From Congregibacter litoralis KT71 (GTDB taxonomy: Bacteria; Pseudomonadota; Gammaproteobacteria; Pseudomonadales; Halieaceae): a DNA stretch of 64,000 nucleotides. Below, piece after piece: positions 50,932 to 62,368 of this stretch. The position numbers and the translations under genes are program-made. Positions within the stretch are counted from its first letter, which is position 1; the number at the start of each line of letters is the position of its first letter. Under the pieces are notes generated by a model. The model did not search any database. It saw only the letters and a list, made by a program, of their open reading frames with translations, and was not told where the DNA came from. The stretch lies in contig NZ_CM002299.1 of NCBI RefSeq assembly GCF_000153125.2, positions 186,809-250,808 on the forward strand, written 5' to 3'.

Positions 50932-52236
50932 TCAGTCCGACTTGTAAAGCATCGCAAAGTAGAGCCCGTCGCTGCCGTTTGGCCGGGGAAGTAGCTGGCG
51001 TCCATGGGCGCAGGGTTGCGACGCGGCCATCGCCAGGGGTTCCTCCCGGGCATCGGCGTGTCGCGAGACAAACGCCGCCACAACCTCGCTGTTCTCCCCG
51101 GGCATAATCGAGCAGCTTACATAGAGAAGACGCCCTCCCGGCGCGAGGAGCGGCCAGAGCCCATCGAGGATGGCGTTTTGCTGGCGGGCGAAGCCTGCCG
51201 TGTCTTCGGGGCGGCGGAGAATTTTCACGTCGGGATGTCGGCGGATTACACCGCTTGCGGAGCAGGGAACATCCAGCAGCATGGCATCGAAGGGTGCCTG
51301 TGCCTTCAGTTCGGCTGAGGGCCGGGCGCCATCGCCGACAAGGAGGGATGCCTCAAGGCCCAGGCGATCGAGGTTTTCCCGGACGCGGTGTAAACGCTCT
51401 TCGCTGATATCCATGGCCGTGAGCTGCATACCTGATCGCTGAAGCTCGAGAAGATGGCCGGTTTTGCCGCCGGGCGCGGCGCAGGCGTCCAGAATGCGCT
51501 CCCCCGCCCGGGGTGCCAGCAGTTGCGCTGCCATTTGCGCGGCTTCGTCCTGCACGCTGCACAGCCCCGCTTCAAAACCCGGTAAGGAGGTGACATCCAC
51601 CGCTTGATCAAGGGTCAGCGCCGCAGGACTGAGCTGTCCTGCCTGCGATGCTATGCCGGCCTGGTCCAGCATTTCGCGGTATTCATCACGCCCTCCCCGG
51701 GACAGATTCACCCGGAGTGTCATGGGGGGGTGGCTGTTATTGGCGGCGGCGATCTCCTCGCGATAATCCGGCCAATGCTCCCCCAGGGCGGCCCAGAGCC
51801 AGTCCGGGTGCGCGGCATTCTGGGCCGCGGTGAGTTTTTCGGTGAGTGTTGCTTCATCGCGCTGAAAACGGCGCAGCACGGCATTGAGTAATCCTGTTAG
51901 CTGGCGTTTTTTCAACACCGAGGCGGCATCCACGGTGGCACTGACGGCCGCGTGGGCGGGTACGCGCATTTCCGTGAGCTGATACAGACCGGCAAGGGCG
52001 AGAGCATGCACGTCACGATCCTTGGCGCGCAGAGGTTTTTGCAGGAGCTGAGCGAGCAAGGCATCCAGGCGGTGAAACTGGCGCAGGGTGCCGTAGGAGA
52101 TTTCGCGGCACAGTGCCCGGTCCCGCTCCGGGAGCTTTTCTATCTGGGCGTTAAAGCTGCGATCCAGGGATTCGCCACCTACCACCGCCGCAATGATGCG
52201 CGCAGCGCAGGCGCGCACCGCCGCGCCGGGTTTCAT
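50932..52236 (-). CDS. rsmB: 16S rRNA (cytosine967-C5) methyltransferase
   Basis: Methylates C967 of 16S rRNA; 434 residues. An N-terminal NusB-like domain (about 1-140) is followed by a Rossmann methyltransferase with DACAAPGGKTGHLLEL, the SAM-binding signature, and LDVPCSASGVIRRHPDVK, with the catalytic Pro-Cys. The start overlaps the fmt stop by 4 bases (ATGA). Part of def-fmt-rsmB-trkA-trkH. Confidence 0.97.
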   Translation of the reverse strand: MKPGAAVRACAARIIAAVVGGESLDRSFNAQIEKLPERDRALCREISYGTLRQFHRLDALLAQLLQKPLRAKDRDVHALALAGLYQLTEMRVPAHAAVSATVDAASVLKKRQLTGLLNAVLRRFQRDEATLTEKLTAAQNAAHPDWLWAALGEHWPDYREEIAAANNSHPPMTLRVNLSRGGRDEYREMLDQAGIASQAGQLSPAALTLDQAVDVTSLPGFEAGLCSVQDEAAQMAAQLLAPRAGERILDACAAPGGKTGHLLELQRSGMQLTAMDISEERLHRVRENLDRLGLEASLLVGDGARPSAELKAQAPFDAMLLDVPCSASGVIRRHPDVKILRRPEDTAGFARQQNAILDGLWPLLAPGGRLLYVSCSIMPGENSEVVAAFVSRHADAREEPLAMAASQPCAHGRQLLPRPNGSDGLYFAMLYKSD

Positions 52237-53192
52237 GCGGGAGCTTCGGCGCTGAAGTGATTGCCCGCGGCAAAAAGTGCACCGTGACCCCTGAGCAAAT
52301 CCCGGGCATCCATGGCTTTTGATCCCGCCATTTGCAGGCGTTCGAGAATAACCGCGCCGTCGCCGCAGCGCACGGCAATGCCATGCTCTGAACTTTTCAG
52401 AATCGTGCCGGGGGGCACCGTGGACGGACTTGTTGCGGATTGTGCCGCCCAGACTTTTACGCGTTGGCCATCGAGAAAGCTGTAGCAGCCCGGTGCGGGA
52501 TTAAAAGCACGGATACGCCGTGCAACGACAGCGGCGGGCTGCGTCCAGTCGATAAGTGCCTCGTCTTTGCTGATCTTTGCCGCGTAGCAGGCCTCGTCAT
52601 CTTCTTGCACGGTGGCTGCAGATAGCAGCGCGGGGAGATCGTCCAATACCTCTAACAGCAAGGAAGGACCGATGGTCGCCAGCTCTTCATAAAGATCCGC
52701 ACTGCTGGTGTGGGCGGTGATGGGGCAGAGGCCTTTGGCCAGCATGGGTCCCGTGTCCAGCCCCGCATCCATCAGCATTATGGTGACGCCGCTTTCGGCA
52801 TCGCCCGCTTCAATGGCCCGTTGAATGGGTGCGGCACCACGCCACCGGGGAAGGAGCGAGCCGTGTACGTTCAGACAACCGCAGCGCGGTAAGTCAAGAA
52901 CGCTCTGGGGGAGGATTAAGCCGTAAGCCACCACGATAAGCGCGTCGAGGTTTAGTTCTTGTATCTCGGCTACGGCTTCCGGGTCACGAAGACTTGCCGG
53001 CTGCAGCAGCGGTAAGTCATGAGTTTCGGCCAATACTTTTACCGGGCTTGCCCGGTCTTTTTTGCCCCGCCCGGCGGGACGGTCCGGTTGGGTCAGCACC
53101 GCCTGGAGGTCATGAGGCGAGTGAATCAGCGCGTCGAGATGCCGGGCCGCAAAATCAGGAGTGCCCGCAAACGCGAGGCGCAGAGTGGACAC
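52233..53192 (-). CDS. fmt: methionyl-tRNA formyltransferase
   Basis: Formylates initiator Met-tRNA from 10-formyl-THF; 319 residues. RLAFAGTPDFAARHLDAL opens the formyltransferase domain; LNVHGSLLPRWRGAAPIQRA carries the catalytic His and the family loop, and GVTIMLMDAGLDTGPML follows. A C-terminal OB-like domain (about 210-319) contacts tRNA. It lies 7 bases after def and overlaps rsmB. Confidence 0.98.
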   Translation of the reverse strand: MSTLRLAFAGTPDFAARHLDALIHSPHDLQAVLTQPDRPAGRGKKDRASPVKVLAETHDLPLLQPASLRDPEAVAEIQELNLDALIVVAYGLILPQSVLDLPRCGCLNVHGSLLPRWRGAAPIQRAIEAGDAESGVTIMLMDAGLDTGPMLAKGLCPITAHTSSADLYEELATIGPSLLLEVLDDLPALLSAATVQEDDEACYAAKISKDEALIDWTQPAAVVARRIRAFNPAPGCYSFLDGQRVKVWAAQSATSPSTVPPGTILKSSEHGIAVRCGDGAVILERLQMAGSKAMDARDLLRGHGALFAAGNHFSAEAPA

Positions 53193-53199
53193 CGCGGCC

Positions 53200-53706
53200 T
53201 CAGGCTCGCAGCCGGTGAGCTTTTTCGAGCTTGCTGCGGATGCGGTTGCGCTTTAGCGGCGAGATGTAGTCGACAAAGAGTTTTCCGTCCAGGTGATCAA
53301 TCTCGTGTTGGAGGCAAATAGCCGCCAGGCCGTCGAGTTCCTGGCTGAAGGATTCGCCATCGCGGCCCAAGGCCTCTACGCGAACCTTCCGGGGACGGTT
53401 AACTTCCTCATAAAAGCCGGGTACGGATAGACAGCCTTCGTCATAGCTTCCCAGGGTGTCGTCAAGAACCGTGACTTCCGGGTTGATAAACACCATGGGC
53501 TGGTCGCGGTTCTCTGATATGTCGAGGACCAGGAGCCGTTTGTGTACATTGACCTGGGTCGCCGCGAGGCCAATGCCCGAAGCTTCGTACATGGTCTCTA
53601 TCATGTTATCGATGAGCGCCCGCAGGTCGTCATCTACGGATTCCACGGGTTTTGCCACCGTGCGTAGACGCGGGTCTGGAAATTCTAAAATGTCGAGGAC
53701 TGCCAT
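53200..53706 (-). CDS. def: peptide deformylase
   Basis: Removes the formyl group from new proteins; a metal enzyme of 168 residues. Motif 1 [10 protein letters not shown], motif 2 EGCLSVPG with the metal-binding Cys, and motif 3 [12 protein letters not shown] with two His and the catalytic Glu are all intact. First gene of the leftward def-fmt-rsmB-trkA-trkH run; the divergent LysM gene starts 89 bases away. Confidence 0.98.
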   Translation of the reverse strand: MAVLDILEFPDPRLRTVAKPVESVDDDLRALIDNMIETMYEASGIGLAATQVNVHKRLLVLDISENRDQPMVFINPEVTVLDDTLGSYDEGCLSVPGFYEEVNRPRKVRVEALGRDGESFSQELDGLAAICLQHEIDHLDGKLFVDYISPLKRNRIRSKLEKAHRLRA

Positions 53707-53795
53707 GAATCTAACTTCTGCCGTAGACTGCGATAGTATAACGTGGACATTTATGCGCGAACACTGCGCAAGCTCCGTGCCCGGGAGAACGACCG

Positions 53796-54881
53796 ATGAC
53801 AGAACGGCTGATTGACACCCCCTCAGCGCTATTTAAGCGCGGCCCCGCCCTTCGCTGCTGGTGGCAGAGTGTGTTTTTTGTATTCGCCTTGCTTTTGCCG
53901 GGACTGAGCCCCGCACAGGATGCCTCCGTGCGGTCCGACGCCCCCGAGAGTTACCTGGTAAAGAAGGGCGACACTCTGTGGGGCATCGCCGATATGTTTC
54001 TGGAAGAGCCCTGGCTGTGGCCCGAAGTCTGGGATGTGAATCCGCAGATTGATAATCCTCACCTGATTTTTCCCGGCGACACGCTCTATCTGAGCTATGT
54101 CGATGGTCGCCCTCGCCTCTCCCTGTCCCGCGGTCGCGATGTAAAGCTGACGCCCAACATGCGCGTGACTCCTCTGGATCTGGCAATACCGGTGATTCCT
54201 CTGGATGACATTGATGCCTTTCTCATGCGCCACCGGATCATTGGCCCCGAGGAGCTGGAAACCTCTTCCTATGTCGTTGCCGGTGGACAGGAGCATTTGA
54301 TTACCGCCAATGGCGATACGATTTATGGCCGTGGCTATTTTCCTGAAGACGAGCGCGCCTATGGTATCTATCGCGCCGGCGATGTGTATCGCGACCCCCT
54401 GACTTTGGAGGTTCTGGGTTACCAGGCGCAGGATATTGGTAATGCCCAGGCCAAGAGCAGCCTCTCGGATCCCGTTGTAGAGCTGGAAGTGACGCGGGTG
54501 ACCGAGGAAGTCCGCATTACCGATCGCCTCCTGCCGCTGGACGAACGCATTCTTGATGCCACCTTTCAGCCCCGTGCCCCGGGTGTAGATATTGAAGACG
54601 CCTTCATGATTGCCGTCGATGGCGGTGTCACGCAGATCGGCACCTGGGATATTGTGGTGCTGAACAAGGGCGCCCGGGAAGGCCTGGAAGTGGGGCACGT
54701 TCTTGCCATCTACCAGACCGGCGAGGTCGTGTTTGACGAAGTGGCGCAAACCAATGTGAGTCTTCCCGATGTTCGGGCGGGGCTTACTATGGTGTTTGAG
54801 GTAGCGGAAAAGGCGAGTTACGCGCTGGTCCTCAAATCCAACCGTCCGCTGAAAGTGATGGACAAAGTTAAAAACCCCTGA
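53796..54881 (+). CDS. LysM-domain protein (Pseudomonas PA0020-like)
   Basis: 361 residues. An N-terminal signal or anchor segment ([17 protein letters not shown]) precedes one LysM domain (about 52-105: [41 protein letters not shown]). The remaining 250 or so residues are beta-rich without a recognisable catalytic motif. GGGAG precedes the ATG. This gene is conserved between def and dprA in pseudomonads. It probably binds peptidoglycan in the periplasm; nothing shows hydrolase activity. Confidence 0.9.
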   Translation: MTERLIDTPSALFKRGPALRCWWQSVFFVFALLLPGLSPAQDASVRSDAPESYLVKKGDTLWGIADMFLEEPWLWPEVWDVNPQIDNPHLIFPGDTLYLSYVDGRPRLSLSRGRDVKLTPNMRVTPLDLAIPVIPLDDIDAFLMRHRIIGPEELETSSYVVAGGQEHLITANGDTIYGRGYFPEDERAYGIYRAGDVYRDPLTLEVLGYQAQDIGNAQAKSSLSDPVVELEVTRVTEEVRITDRLLPLDERILDATFQPRAPGVDIEDAFMIAVDGGVTQIGTWDIVVLNKGAREGLEVGHVLAIYQTGEVVFDEVAQTNVSLPDVRAGLTMVFEVAEKASYALVLKSNRPLKVMDKVKNP

Positions 54882-54896
54882 CGTAAGCTCCGGGTC

Positions 54897-56024
54897 ATGG
54901 ATGACATGACCCGGGAACAATTTCAGATACTCCTAAGCTGGTCGGGTGCCCGGATCCAGGGCCTCGGCGGGCTGCTTCGCGAATACTCCTCGCCGGACCT
55001 ACTTTTTTCTGCCGACTGGCAGAGTGAGCCGGTAAAAGAACAGCTCTCGACGCTCCCCAACGCCACGCAAAGCATGCTCCTCAGGGCCCGAAAAAACTGG
55101 CCCCGGCGGAACCCCCGGGGCTATTCCAGCGGCAGCGACCCCGGGGGTTCTCAGGCTTTCATACCGTTGGGTGCCGAGGAATATCCCGACGCGCTCTATG
55201 CTATTCCTGATCCACCGCCGTGGCTTTTTTGTCAGGGTGACCCCGCCTGTCTGGCGCAGCCGGCCGTCGCTATCGTGGGCAGTCGTCGGGCCAGTCATGG
55301 TGGTTTGCGGGCCGCTCGGGAGATTGCCGGACGGCTCGCGGCGGCGGGATATACGATTTCCTCCGGTCTTGCCCTGGGTATTGATGCAGCCGCCCACCGG
55401 GGCGCATTGGAGACCGGTCGCACTGTCGCGGTACTGGCGTCGGGTCTGGAACAGGCTTCGCCCCTGCGCCATCGCGCTCTGGCCGCAGAAATAGCGGCTT
55501 CGGGCTGCGTTGTCAGCGAACTCCCCGGGCCCGTCCCTCCGTCCAAACACCAGTTTCCCCGGCGCAATCGTATTATCAGCGGATTGACGCAGGCGACCAT
55601 CATCGTTGAGGCGGCGCTGCCCAGTGGATCCCTGCACACCGCCGCGGCGGCCCTGGAACAGGGGCGCGAGGTGTACACATTGCCGTGGTCGATTTTTCAT
55701 GAGCAGGGTGCGGGATGCCGGCGGCTGATAAGGGATGGTGCGACACCCATCACCGCCATGGATGATCTCTCTGCCCTGTTTCCGGGCGTGGCGCCCGTGG
55801 CAGCGCCAGAGGAAATTGCCCCGACGGGGCCTGCTGCTCGCATCCTGCGACTTTTGGGTGACGATGGTCTTTCCCTGCGCGCCCTGCACGATGCCATGGA
55901 TATGTCTGTTCCGGATCTCCTTGCCCTTCTCAGCGATCTCGAAGTGCAGGGTTGGCTTTCTAGCATCGATGGACGCTATTGTCGGAACGACTGCAAGCCT
56001 TGTCAGCGTCAGACCAGTTGCTAG
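54897..56024 (+). CDS. dprA: DNA-processing protein DprA
   Basis: Loads RecA on incoming single-stranded DNA in natural transformation; 375 residues. The Rossmann-like DprA core includes VAIVGSRRASHGGLRAAREI, SGLALGIDAAAHRGAL and SELPGPVPPSKHQFPRRNRIISGL. A C-terminal winged-helix domain (DML1-like, about 310-365) is present. The 16-base gap to the LysM gene suggests one transcript. A second ATG three codons in is also possible. Confidence 0.95.
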   Translation: MDDMTREQFQILLSWSGARIQGLGGLLREYSSPDLLFSADWQSEPVKEQLSTLPNATQSMLLRARKNWPRRNPRGYSSGSDPGGSQAFIPLGAEEYPDALYAIPDPPPWLFCQGDPACLAQPAVAIVGSRRASHGGLRAAREIAGRLAAAGYTISSGLALGIDAAAHRGALETGRTVAVLASGLEQASPLRHRALAAEIAASGCVVSELPGPVPPSKHQFPRRNRIISGLTQATIIVEAALPSGSLHTAAAALEQGREVYTLPWSIFHEQGAGCRRLIRDGATPITAMDDLSALFPGVAPVAAPEEIAPTGPAARILRLLGDDGLSLRALHDAMDMSVPDLLALLSDLEVQGWLSSIDGRYCRNDCKPCQRQTSC

Positions 56025-56060
56025 AATCGGCGCCCGTCCAGCGATCCTCTTCTGAATTTC

Positions 56061-56624
56061 ATGTCGCGAGTTCCATCTTTCCGTATGCGCCTCTGTGCCA
56101 ATGCTCTGGCCGCGGACGGTGTGATTGCCTGTCCCACGGAGGCCGTATGGGGCTTGAGCTGCGACCCCTTCAGCGAGGTGGCGGTACAGCGTCTGCTGGA
56201 TTTAAAGCAACGACCCGCGCACAAAGGACTGATACTGGTGGCCGCTGACGAGGCCCAGCTGGATTTCCTCCTTGAGGGCCTGCCTGAATCTCTGCGCCAG
56301 AAGATTCGCGTGTCCTGGCCGGGGCCGAACACCTGGCTGGTACCCCACCGCGGACGCGTTTCACCCCTGGTCCACGGTCGTTTTGAGAGTGTCGCGGTGC
56401 GGGTGAGCGGACATCCTGATGTGCGGGCCCTGTGCCGGGTCCACGGAGGTCCCCTGGTATCGAGCTCGGCCAACGTGGCGGGCAGCCCGGCGCCCAAAAC
56501 CCTGCTGGCAGTGCGCAATTACTTTGGAACAGGCCTTGATGCTGTACTTCCGGGACAGGTGGGCAGTGCCGATCGCCCCTCGGTGATTCGTGATGTTTTC
56601 ACTGACGAGGTGTTTCGTGCCTAG
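56061..56624 (+). CDS. tsaC: threonylcarbamoyl-AMP synthase
   Basis: First step of the t6A37 tRNA modification: makes threonylcarbamoyl-AMP from Thr, bicarbonate and ATP. It has 187 residues, the short TsaC (YrdC) form without the Sua5 extension. CPTEAVWGLSCDP, LLDLKQRPAHKGLILVAA and LVSSSANVAGSP carry the conserved Lys, Arg and Ser-Ser-Ala-Asn motif. It sits between dprA and hemF as in other gammaproteobacteria. Confidence 0.95.
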   Translation: MSRVPSFRMRLCANALAADGVIACPTEAVWGLSCDPFSEVAVQRLLDLKQRPAHKGLILVAADEAQLDFLLEGLPESLRQKIRVSWPGPNTWLVPHRGRVSPLVHGRFESVAVRVSGHPDVRALCRVHGGPLVSSSANVAGSPAPKTLLAVRNYFGTGLDAVLPGQVGSADRPSVIRDVFTDEVFRA

Positions 56625-56630
56625 GTTTAA

Positions 56631-58450
<1,820 letters not shown>

Positions 58451-58451
58451 A

Positions 58452-59030
58452 TCAGTCGTCGTTCCCGATCAATCGGTCCAGTTCTTCGATGTGCTGGTCT
58501 TTGAGGCGGCAGTAGTTCCCCGCGCTATAACTGAAAAAAGCCATCTCCTTGTCACTGAGTTTGCGCATCTGCCTGGCCGGTGAGCCGGCATAGAGGTAAC
58601 CACTTTCGAGGCGTTTTTTGGGCGTCACAAGGGCTCCGGCAGCAATGACCACGTCGTCTTCAACGACGGCTCCATCCATTACCACCGCAGCCATGCCGAC
58701 GAGGATGCGATTGCCCAGGGTACAACCGTGGAGCGTTGCGTTATGGCCGATGGTGACCTCCTCGCCAATGGTCAGAGGCCAGCCCGCGGGGTTGAAATCG
58801 CTGGCGTGGGTTATGTGTAACACACTCCCATCCTGCACACTGGTTCGAGCACCCACGCGGATCGAGTGCATATCGCCACGGATAATAGCGCCGGGCCATA
58901 CGGAGACGTCATCACCGAGCACGACATCCCCGGACACGACGGCGCCGGGATCGATAAGAACCCGATTGCCCAGGATCGGCGTATGACCTCCAAAGCTGCG
59001 TAGACTTGTCTTGGTGTAATGCGTGTGCAT
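58452..59030 (-). CDS. gamma-carbonic-anhydrase-like hexapeptide-repeat protein (YrdA family)
   Basis: 192 residues from ATG 59030. A left-handed beta helix of hexapeptide repeats contains VSVWPGAIIRGDMHSIRVG, NATLHGCTLG and VGMAAVVMDGAV. The histidines that bind zinc in Cam-type enzymes are partly visible (HITHASD, IGHNATLHG). Activity in this subfamily is often weak, so I leave the function open. AAAGAGG precedes the start; a longer reading to 59111 is unlikely. Placement next to aroE is conserved in Pseudomonas. Confidence 0.92.
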   Translation of the reverse strand: MHTHYTKTSLRSFGGHTPILGNRVLIDPGAVVSGDVVLGDDVSVWPGAIIRGDMHSIRVGARTSVQDGSVLHITHASDFNPAGWPLTIGEEVTIGHNATLHGCTLGNRILVGMAAVVMDGAVVEDDVVIAAGALVTPKKRLESGYLYAGSPARQMRKLSDKEMAFFSYSAGNYCRLKDQHIEELDRLIGNDD

Positions 59031-59169
59031 CGTGGTTGGTGCCTCTTTATTGATGGTGGAAAGCGCTGGTGAAAGTCCCCCATTATTGGGTTGGCAAAAT
59101 TGCGGCGTCAAATGCGACCTCAGCCCGGCTGCATCAGGGATGTCTGCTCTTAAACGGTAGGAAATACAT

Positions 59170-59436
59170 ATGAGTGGTTTTCAAACGCAAAGGCGCTTTA
59201 TTGCCGGGGCTGTCTGCCCGCGCTGCGCCGAAATGGACAAGATTGTTGTGGATCTTGAGAGCGATGAGCGGGAGTGCGTCGCCTGTGGTTTTCGCGAGGG
59301 GCGGCCGGCGGAAACCGCACCGGAAGAAGTAAAGACCCGCGTCAATCGGCCATCGGCAAGGCGCGTGGAGACTCCCGCAGAGGTCGTCAGACTGCTGGAC
59401 CCGGGTGCCCCTCAAGCCAGCGATGATGACGAGTGA
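59170..59436 (+). CDS. YheV-family putative zinc-ribbon protein
   Basis: 88 residues. RRFIAGAVCPRC (Cys-x2-Cys) and ECVACGF (Cys-x2-Cys) form a predicted zinc ribbon, and the opening RRFIAGAVCP is the YheV hallmark. The C-terminal half is acidic and not conserved (PGAPQASDDDE). Function unknown in this family. It overlaps the convergent MATE gene by 50 bases at its 3' end. Confidence 0.9.
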   Translation: MSGFQTQRRFIAGAVCPRCAEMDKIVVDLESDERECVACGFREGRPAETAPEEVKTRVNRPSARRVETPAEVVRLLDPGAPQASDDDE

Positions 59437-60769
59437 AGTACCAGAAGCTCAACGCCAGGGTGATACCACGGCTGGCGTTGAATGCTGCAAAGGACATCCA
59501 CAGGCCATGATTTTCAAGGCCTGTGCTTGCATACCAGCAGGGTAAATAGATCAAAAAGGCGCTGAACAGCATGCCCAGCATCATGGCCCGCGTCGCACCG
59601 GCACCAATAAACAGGCCATCAAGGAGGTAACTCGGTGCTGCCAGCAGGGGCAGGGCCACGAGCCAGAGACCATGGGCGTTCATGATGGCCAGGACCTCGG
59701 GCAGGCTCGTGAGGAGAGGAAACAGCCAGGGTTTCCCCAGAAGGATCAGAGCACTGATAAGCAGCGCCGACACCCCTGTCCACCATGCACAACGTCGGCT
59801 TATTCGAAAAAATCTCGCCAGATCACCGCCACCAAGGGCCTCCCCTGCCAAACCTTCAGCAGCGTAAGCGAAGCCGTCCATGGCAAAAGCGGCAAAAAGC
59901 AGAAACTGCATCATGACGGCGTTGGCAGCGACCACCTGCGGGCCCAGGTTCTCGCCGGCCGCAGTGAAAAAGGCAAAGGCGAAAAGCAGGCTCAGGGTGC
60001 GAAAAAAAAGATTGAGGTTGCTCCGCAGAAGTCGCCGGTAGGGGCCCGGTACGCGCAGTTGGGTCCACAACGCCCGGCTCAACAGCGATCCCAGCTGTTT
60101 TCTCAGTCCCACCAGCACAATCAGAAGGCCCAGGTACTCTGCAATCACCGTTGCGATTGCTGCGCCGCGGCTGGCAAGTCCCAGCCCCAGGATAAAAAAC
60201 GCATCAAGGGCGATATTGCTCAAATTGGTAATGATCAGAATTCGCATGGGCCACCGGGTGTCCTGATGCCCGATGAACCAACCGAATGCCGTGTAAGTCA
60301 GCAATACCGCCGGAGCGCTCAAGAGACGCAGGGAGGCGTAGTCATAGGCGGTTTCCCGAATCTCTTCTCCCGTGCCCATGATGGCGAAGCCCAGGTTCAG
60401 CAGGGGACGCTGGAAAATCAGTAGTAGAGCGGCGATGGCCAGGGCGATGACGCTGGAGCGAGCTAACACCAATAGCGCCCGGTGGGAGTCCCCCGCGCCA
60501 TTTGCCCTGGCGACTTCGCCGGTGGTGCCCATGCGCAGAAAACTGAAGCCCCAGTAAAGAAACGATAAAACGGCGCTACCGACTGCCACGGCGGCGAGGT
60601 GAAGAGGGCTGTCCAGGTGCCCGAGAAGACTTGCATCGACAAGGCCCAGCAAAGGAATTGAGATGTTTGCAATGATCGCCGGCCAGGCGATAGCCCATAT
60701 CTTGGCATCCAGACTGGCTCCGATCGCTACATCTTGGGGTTTTTCCCGTTGCAGAACTGTCTCCCTCAA
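59387..60769 (-). CDS. MATE family efflux transporter (DinF-like)
   Basis: 460 residues with about 12 membrane segments. The N-terminal region has IAWPAIIANISIPLLGLVDASLLGHL, and the second half repeats the pattern at SNLNLFFRTLSLLFAFAFF. This is the DinF branch of the MATE superfamily, exporting drugs or lipid-linked compounds by H+ or Na+ antiport. Substrate not predictable. The 3' end runs 50 bases into the opposite-strand YheV-like gene. Confidence 0.93.
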   Translation of the reverse strand: MRETVLQREKPQDVAIGASLDAKIWAIAWPAIIANISIPLLGLVDASLLGHLDSPLHLAAVAVGSAVLSFLYWGFSFLRMGTTGEVARANGAGDSHRALLVLARSSVIALAIAALLLIFQRPLLNLGFAIMGTGEEIRETAYDYASLRLLSAPAVLLTYTAFGWFIGHQDTRWPMRILIITNLSNIALDAFFILGLGLASRGAAIATVIAEYLGLLIVLVGLRKQLGSLLSRALWTQLRVPGPYRRLLRSNLNLFFRTLSLLFAFAFFTAAGENLGPQVVAANAVMMQFLLFAAFAMDGFAYAAEGLAGEALGGGDLARFFRISRRCAWWTGVSALLISALILLGKPWLFPLLTSLPEVLAIMNAHGLWLVALPLLAAPSYLLDGLFIGAGATRAMMLGMLFSAFLIYLPCWYASTGLENHGLWMSFAAFNASRGITLALSFWYFTRHHRWLEGHPGPAV

Positions 60770-61163
60770 GCGTGCATCAAAATGCTTGTAAATCAGCGCG
60801 TTAGTAGGTTTATGGGTTGGCTTTCGCTATAATCGCCACGCCTCAGGGGGAAGCGGCTTTCGTGCCGCAACTATTACAACATTAAATAGCCTGTCGCCGT
60901 CAGTGATGTAAGCCCGGGGGAAACACGGTTTACAGCTGGCGAAAAAACACACACCGAAGCCGTTTCTGCGCGTTATTTCGTGCGGGATATGTTCCTAGGC
61001 GCCCCTCTTTTTTCAGATGGGTTTCTCGGACCTGTCGGTGTGCCAGCGAAGTAGACCCGAATTCGCTGGAAACAGTTTTGGAGTCCCGAAATTGGCAGCA
61101 AGCAAAAGCTGGAAAGCCGTTTTTGGGGCGCGACGATAAAGATAGTTCGATGGAGACCCGGTA
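60770..61163. other. long leader or intergenic region before coxB
   Basis: 394 bases without a gene. A perfect TATAAT (60828-60833) lies near the MATE start, without a good -35. GCGGC-TTTCGT-GCCGC (60853-60868) is a clean hairpin, and TCGCC...GGCGA with inner TGTAA/TTACA (60894-60942) forms a longer one, followed by AAAAAA. If transcription starts near 60840, the coxB leader is about 320 bases and structured. No known riboswitch was recognised. Confidence 0.5.
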
Positions 61164-62354
61164 ATGCAGGGAACAATCAACCGAGCACTGGCGCCGATCA
61201 CAAAGCAGCAAGGCACAGCCGCTCTCAGTAAGCTCACGGCCGCGATCTTCACGGCAATGGCAGTCTTCGCGGGATCTGCGCACAGCGCAGGCAATGACAC
61301 CAGCTCAGTGAACATGAGCCCCGGTGTGACTGCCGTAGGCCAGTCAATCTTCGATCTTCACATGATCATTCTCTGGATTTGCGTGGTCATCGGCGTTGCA
61401 GTTTTTGCCGTGATGTTCTACTCCATCATCTACCACCGGAAATCCCGGGGTGTGGTGCCCGCGCAGTTTCATGAGAGCACCAAGGTGGAGATCGCCTGGA
61501 CCGTGGTTCCTTTCCTCATTCTTATCGGCATGGCCGTGCCTGCAACATCCACGCTGCTCGAGATCTACGACTTCGAAGACGCGGAAATGGATATTCTGGT
61601 GACGGGCTATCAATGGAAGTGGAAATACGAGTATCTCAATGAGGACGGTGATAACGTCACCTTCTTCAGCAACTTGCAGACGCCCCAGTCAGAGATTTAC
61701 AACTCGGCGGACAAAAACGAGAACTACCTCCTTGAGGTAGACGAGCCCGTTGTTATCCCCGTCAACACCAAGGTACGTTTCCTGGTGACGGCGAACGACG
61801 TTATCCACGCCTGGTGGGTTCCTGAGCTCGCCGTGAAAAAAGATGCGGTTCCCGGCTTCATCAACGAGACCTGGACCCTGGCCGAGGAAGAAGGCATTTA
61901 CCGCGGCCAGTGCGCGGAGCTCTGCGGCAAGGACCATGGCTTTATGCCCATCGTGGTCAAAGTCGTGAGCCAGGAAGAATATGCCGACTGGCTGGGCGAC
62001 AAGCAGGAAGAAGCGGCGCAGGTCCGTGAGCTCATGGCTCAGACCTTCACCATGGACGAGCTCATGGCGCGCGGTAAGGAAGTTTACGACCGTGCCTGCC
62101 TTGCCTGTCATGGTGCTAACGGTGAGGGCGGCGTCGGTAATGCCATCGCAGGCTCTGCGGTCGCCACCGGTGAGCTGGGGCAGCATCTGAACATTGGTAT
62201 CAATGGTGTAGCCGGATCAGCAATGCAGGCCTTTGGTGGCCAGATCAACGATGTGGAGATGGCAGCAGTTATCACCTATCAGCGCAACGCATTCGGCAAC
62301 AACATGGGCGACATGGTTCAGCCCATCGATGTATTTAATTACAAGAAGGGTTGA
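61164..62354 (+). CDS. coxB: cytochrome c oxidase subunit II with C-terminal cytochrome c domain
   Basis: 396 residues. An N-terminal segment (LTAAIFTAMAVFAGSAHSA) and two membrane helices (HMIILWICVVIGVAVFAVMF, FLILIGMAVPATSTLL) precede the CuA domain, with VIHAWWVPE and CAELCGKDHGFM for the CuA ligands. The C-terminal extension has CLACH (haem c) at about 311-315 and IAGSAVA, MQAFGGQ. Such CoxB-cytochrome c fusions occur in caa3-type oxidases. Periplasm-facing. GGAG precedes the ATG. It is 15 bases from coxA. Confidence 0.97.
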   Translation: MQGTINRALAPITKQQGTAALSKLTAAIFTAMAVFAGSAHSAGNDTSSVNMSPGVTAVGQSIFDLHMIILWICVVIGVAVFAVMFYSIIYHRKSRGVVPAQFHESTKVEIAWTVVPFLILIGMAVPATSTLLEIYDFEDAEMDILVTGYQWKWKYEYLNEDGDNVTFFSNLQTPQSEIYNSADKNENYLLEVDEPVVIPVNTKVRFLVTANDVIHAWWVPELAVKKDAVPGFINETWTLAEEEGIYRGQCAELCGKDHGFMPIVVKVVSQEEYADWLGDKQEEAAQVRELMAQTFTMDELMARGKEVYDRACLACHGANGEGGVGNAIAGSAVATGELGQHLNIGINGVAGSAMQAFGGQINDVEMAAVITYQRNAFGNNMGDMVQPIDVFNYKKG

Positions 62355-62368
62355 GGGGAGTATTAACG

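Noticed and set aside
53829..54920. 363-codon reading frame opposite the LysM gene
   Set aside because: Antisense shadow of a well-supported gene with signal peptide and LysM motif; no coherent protein features.
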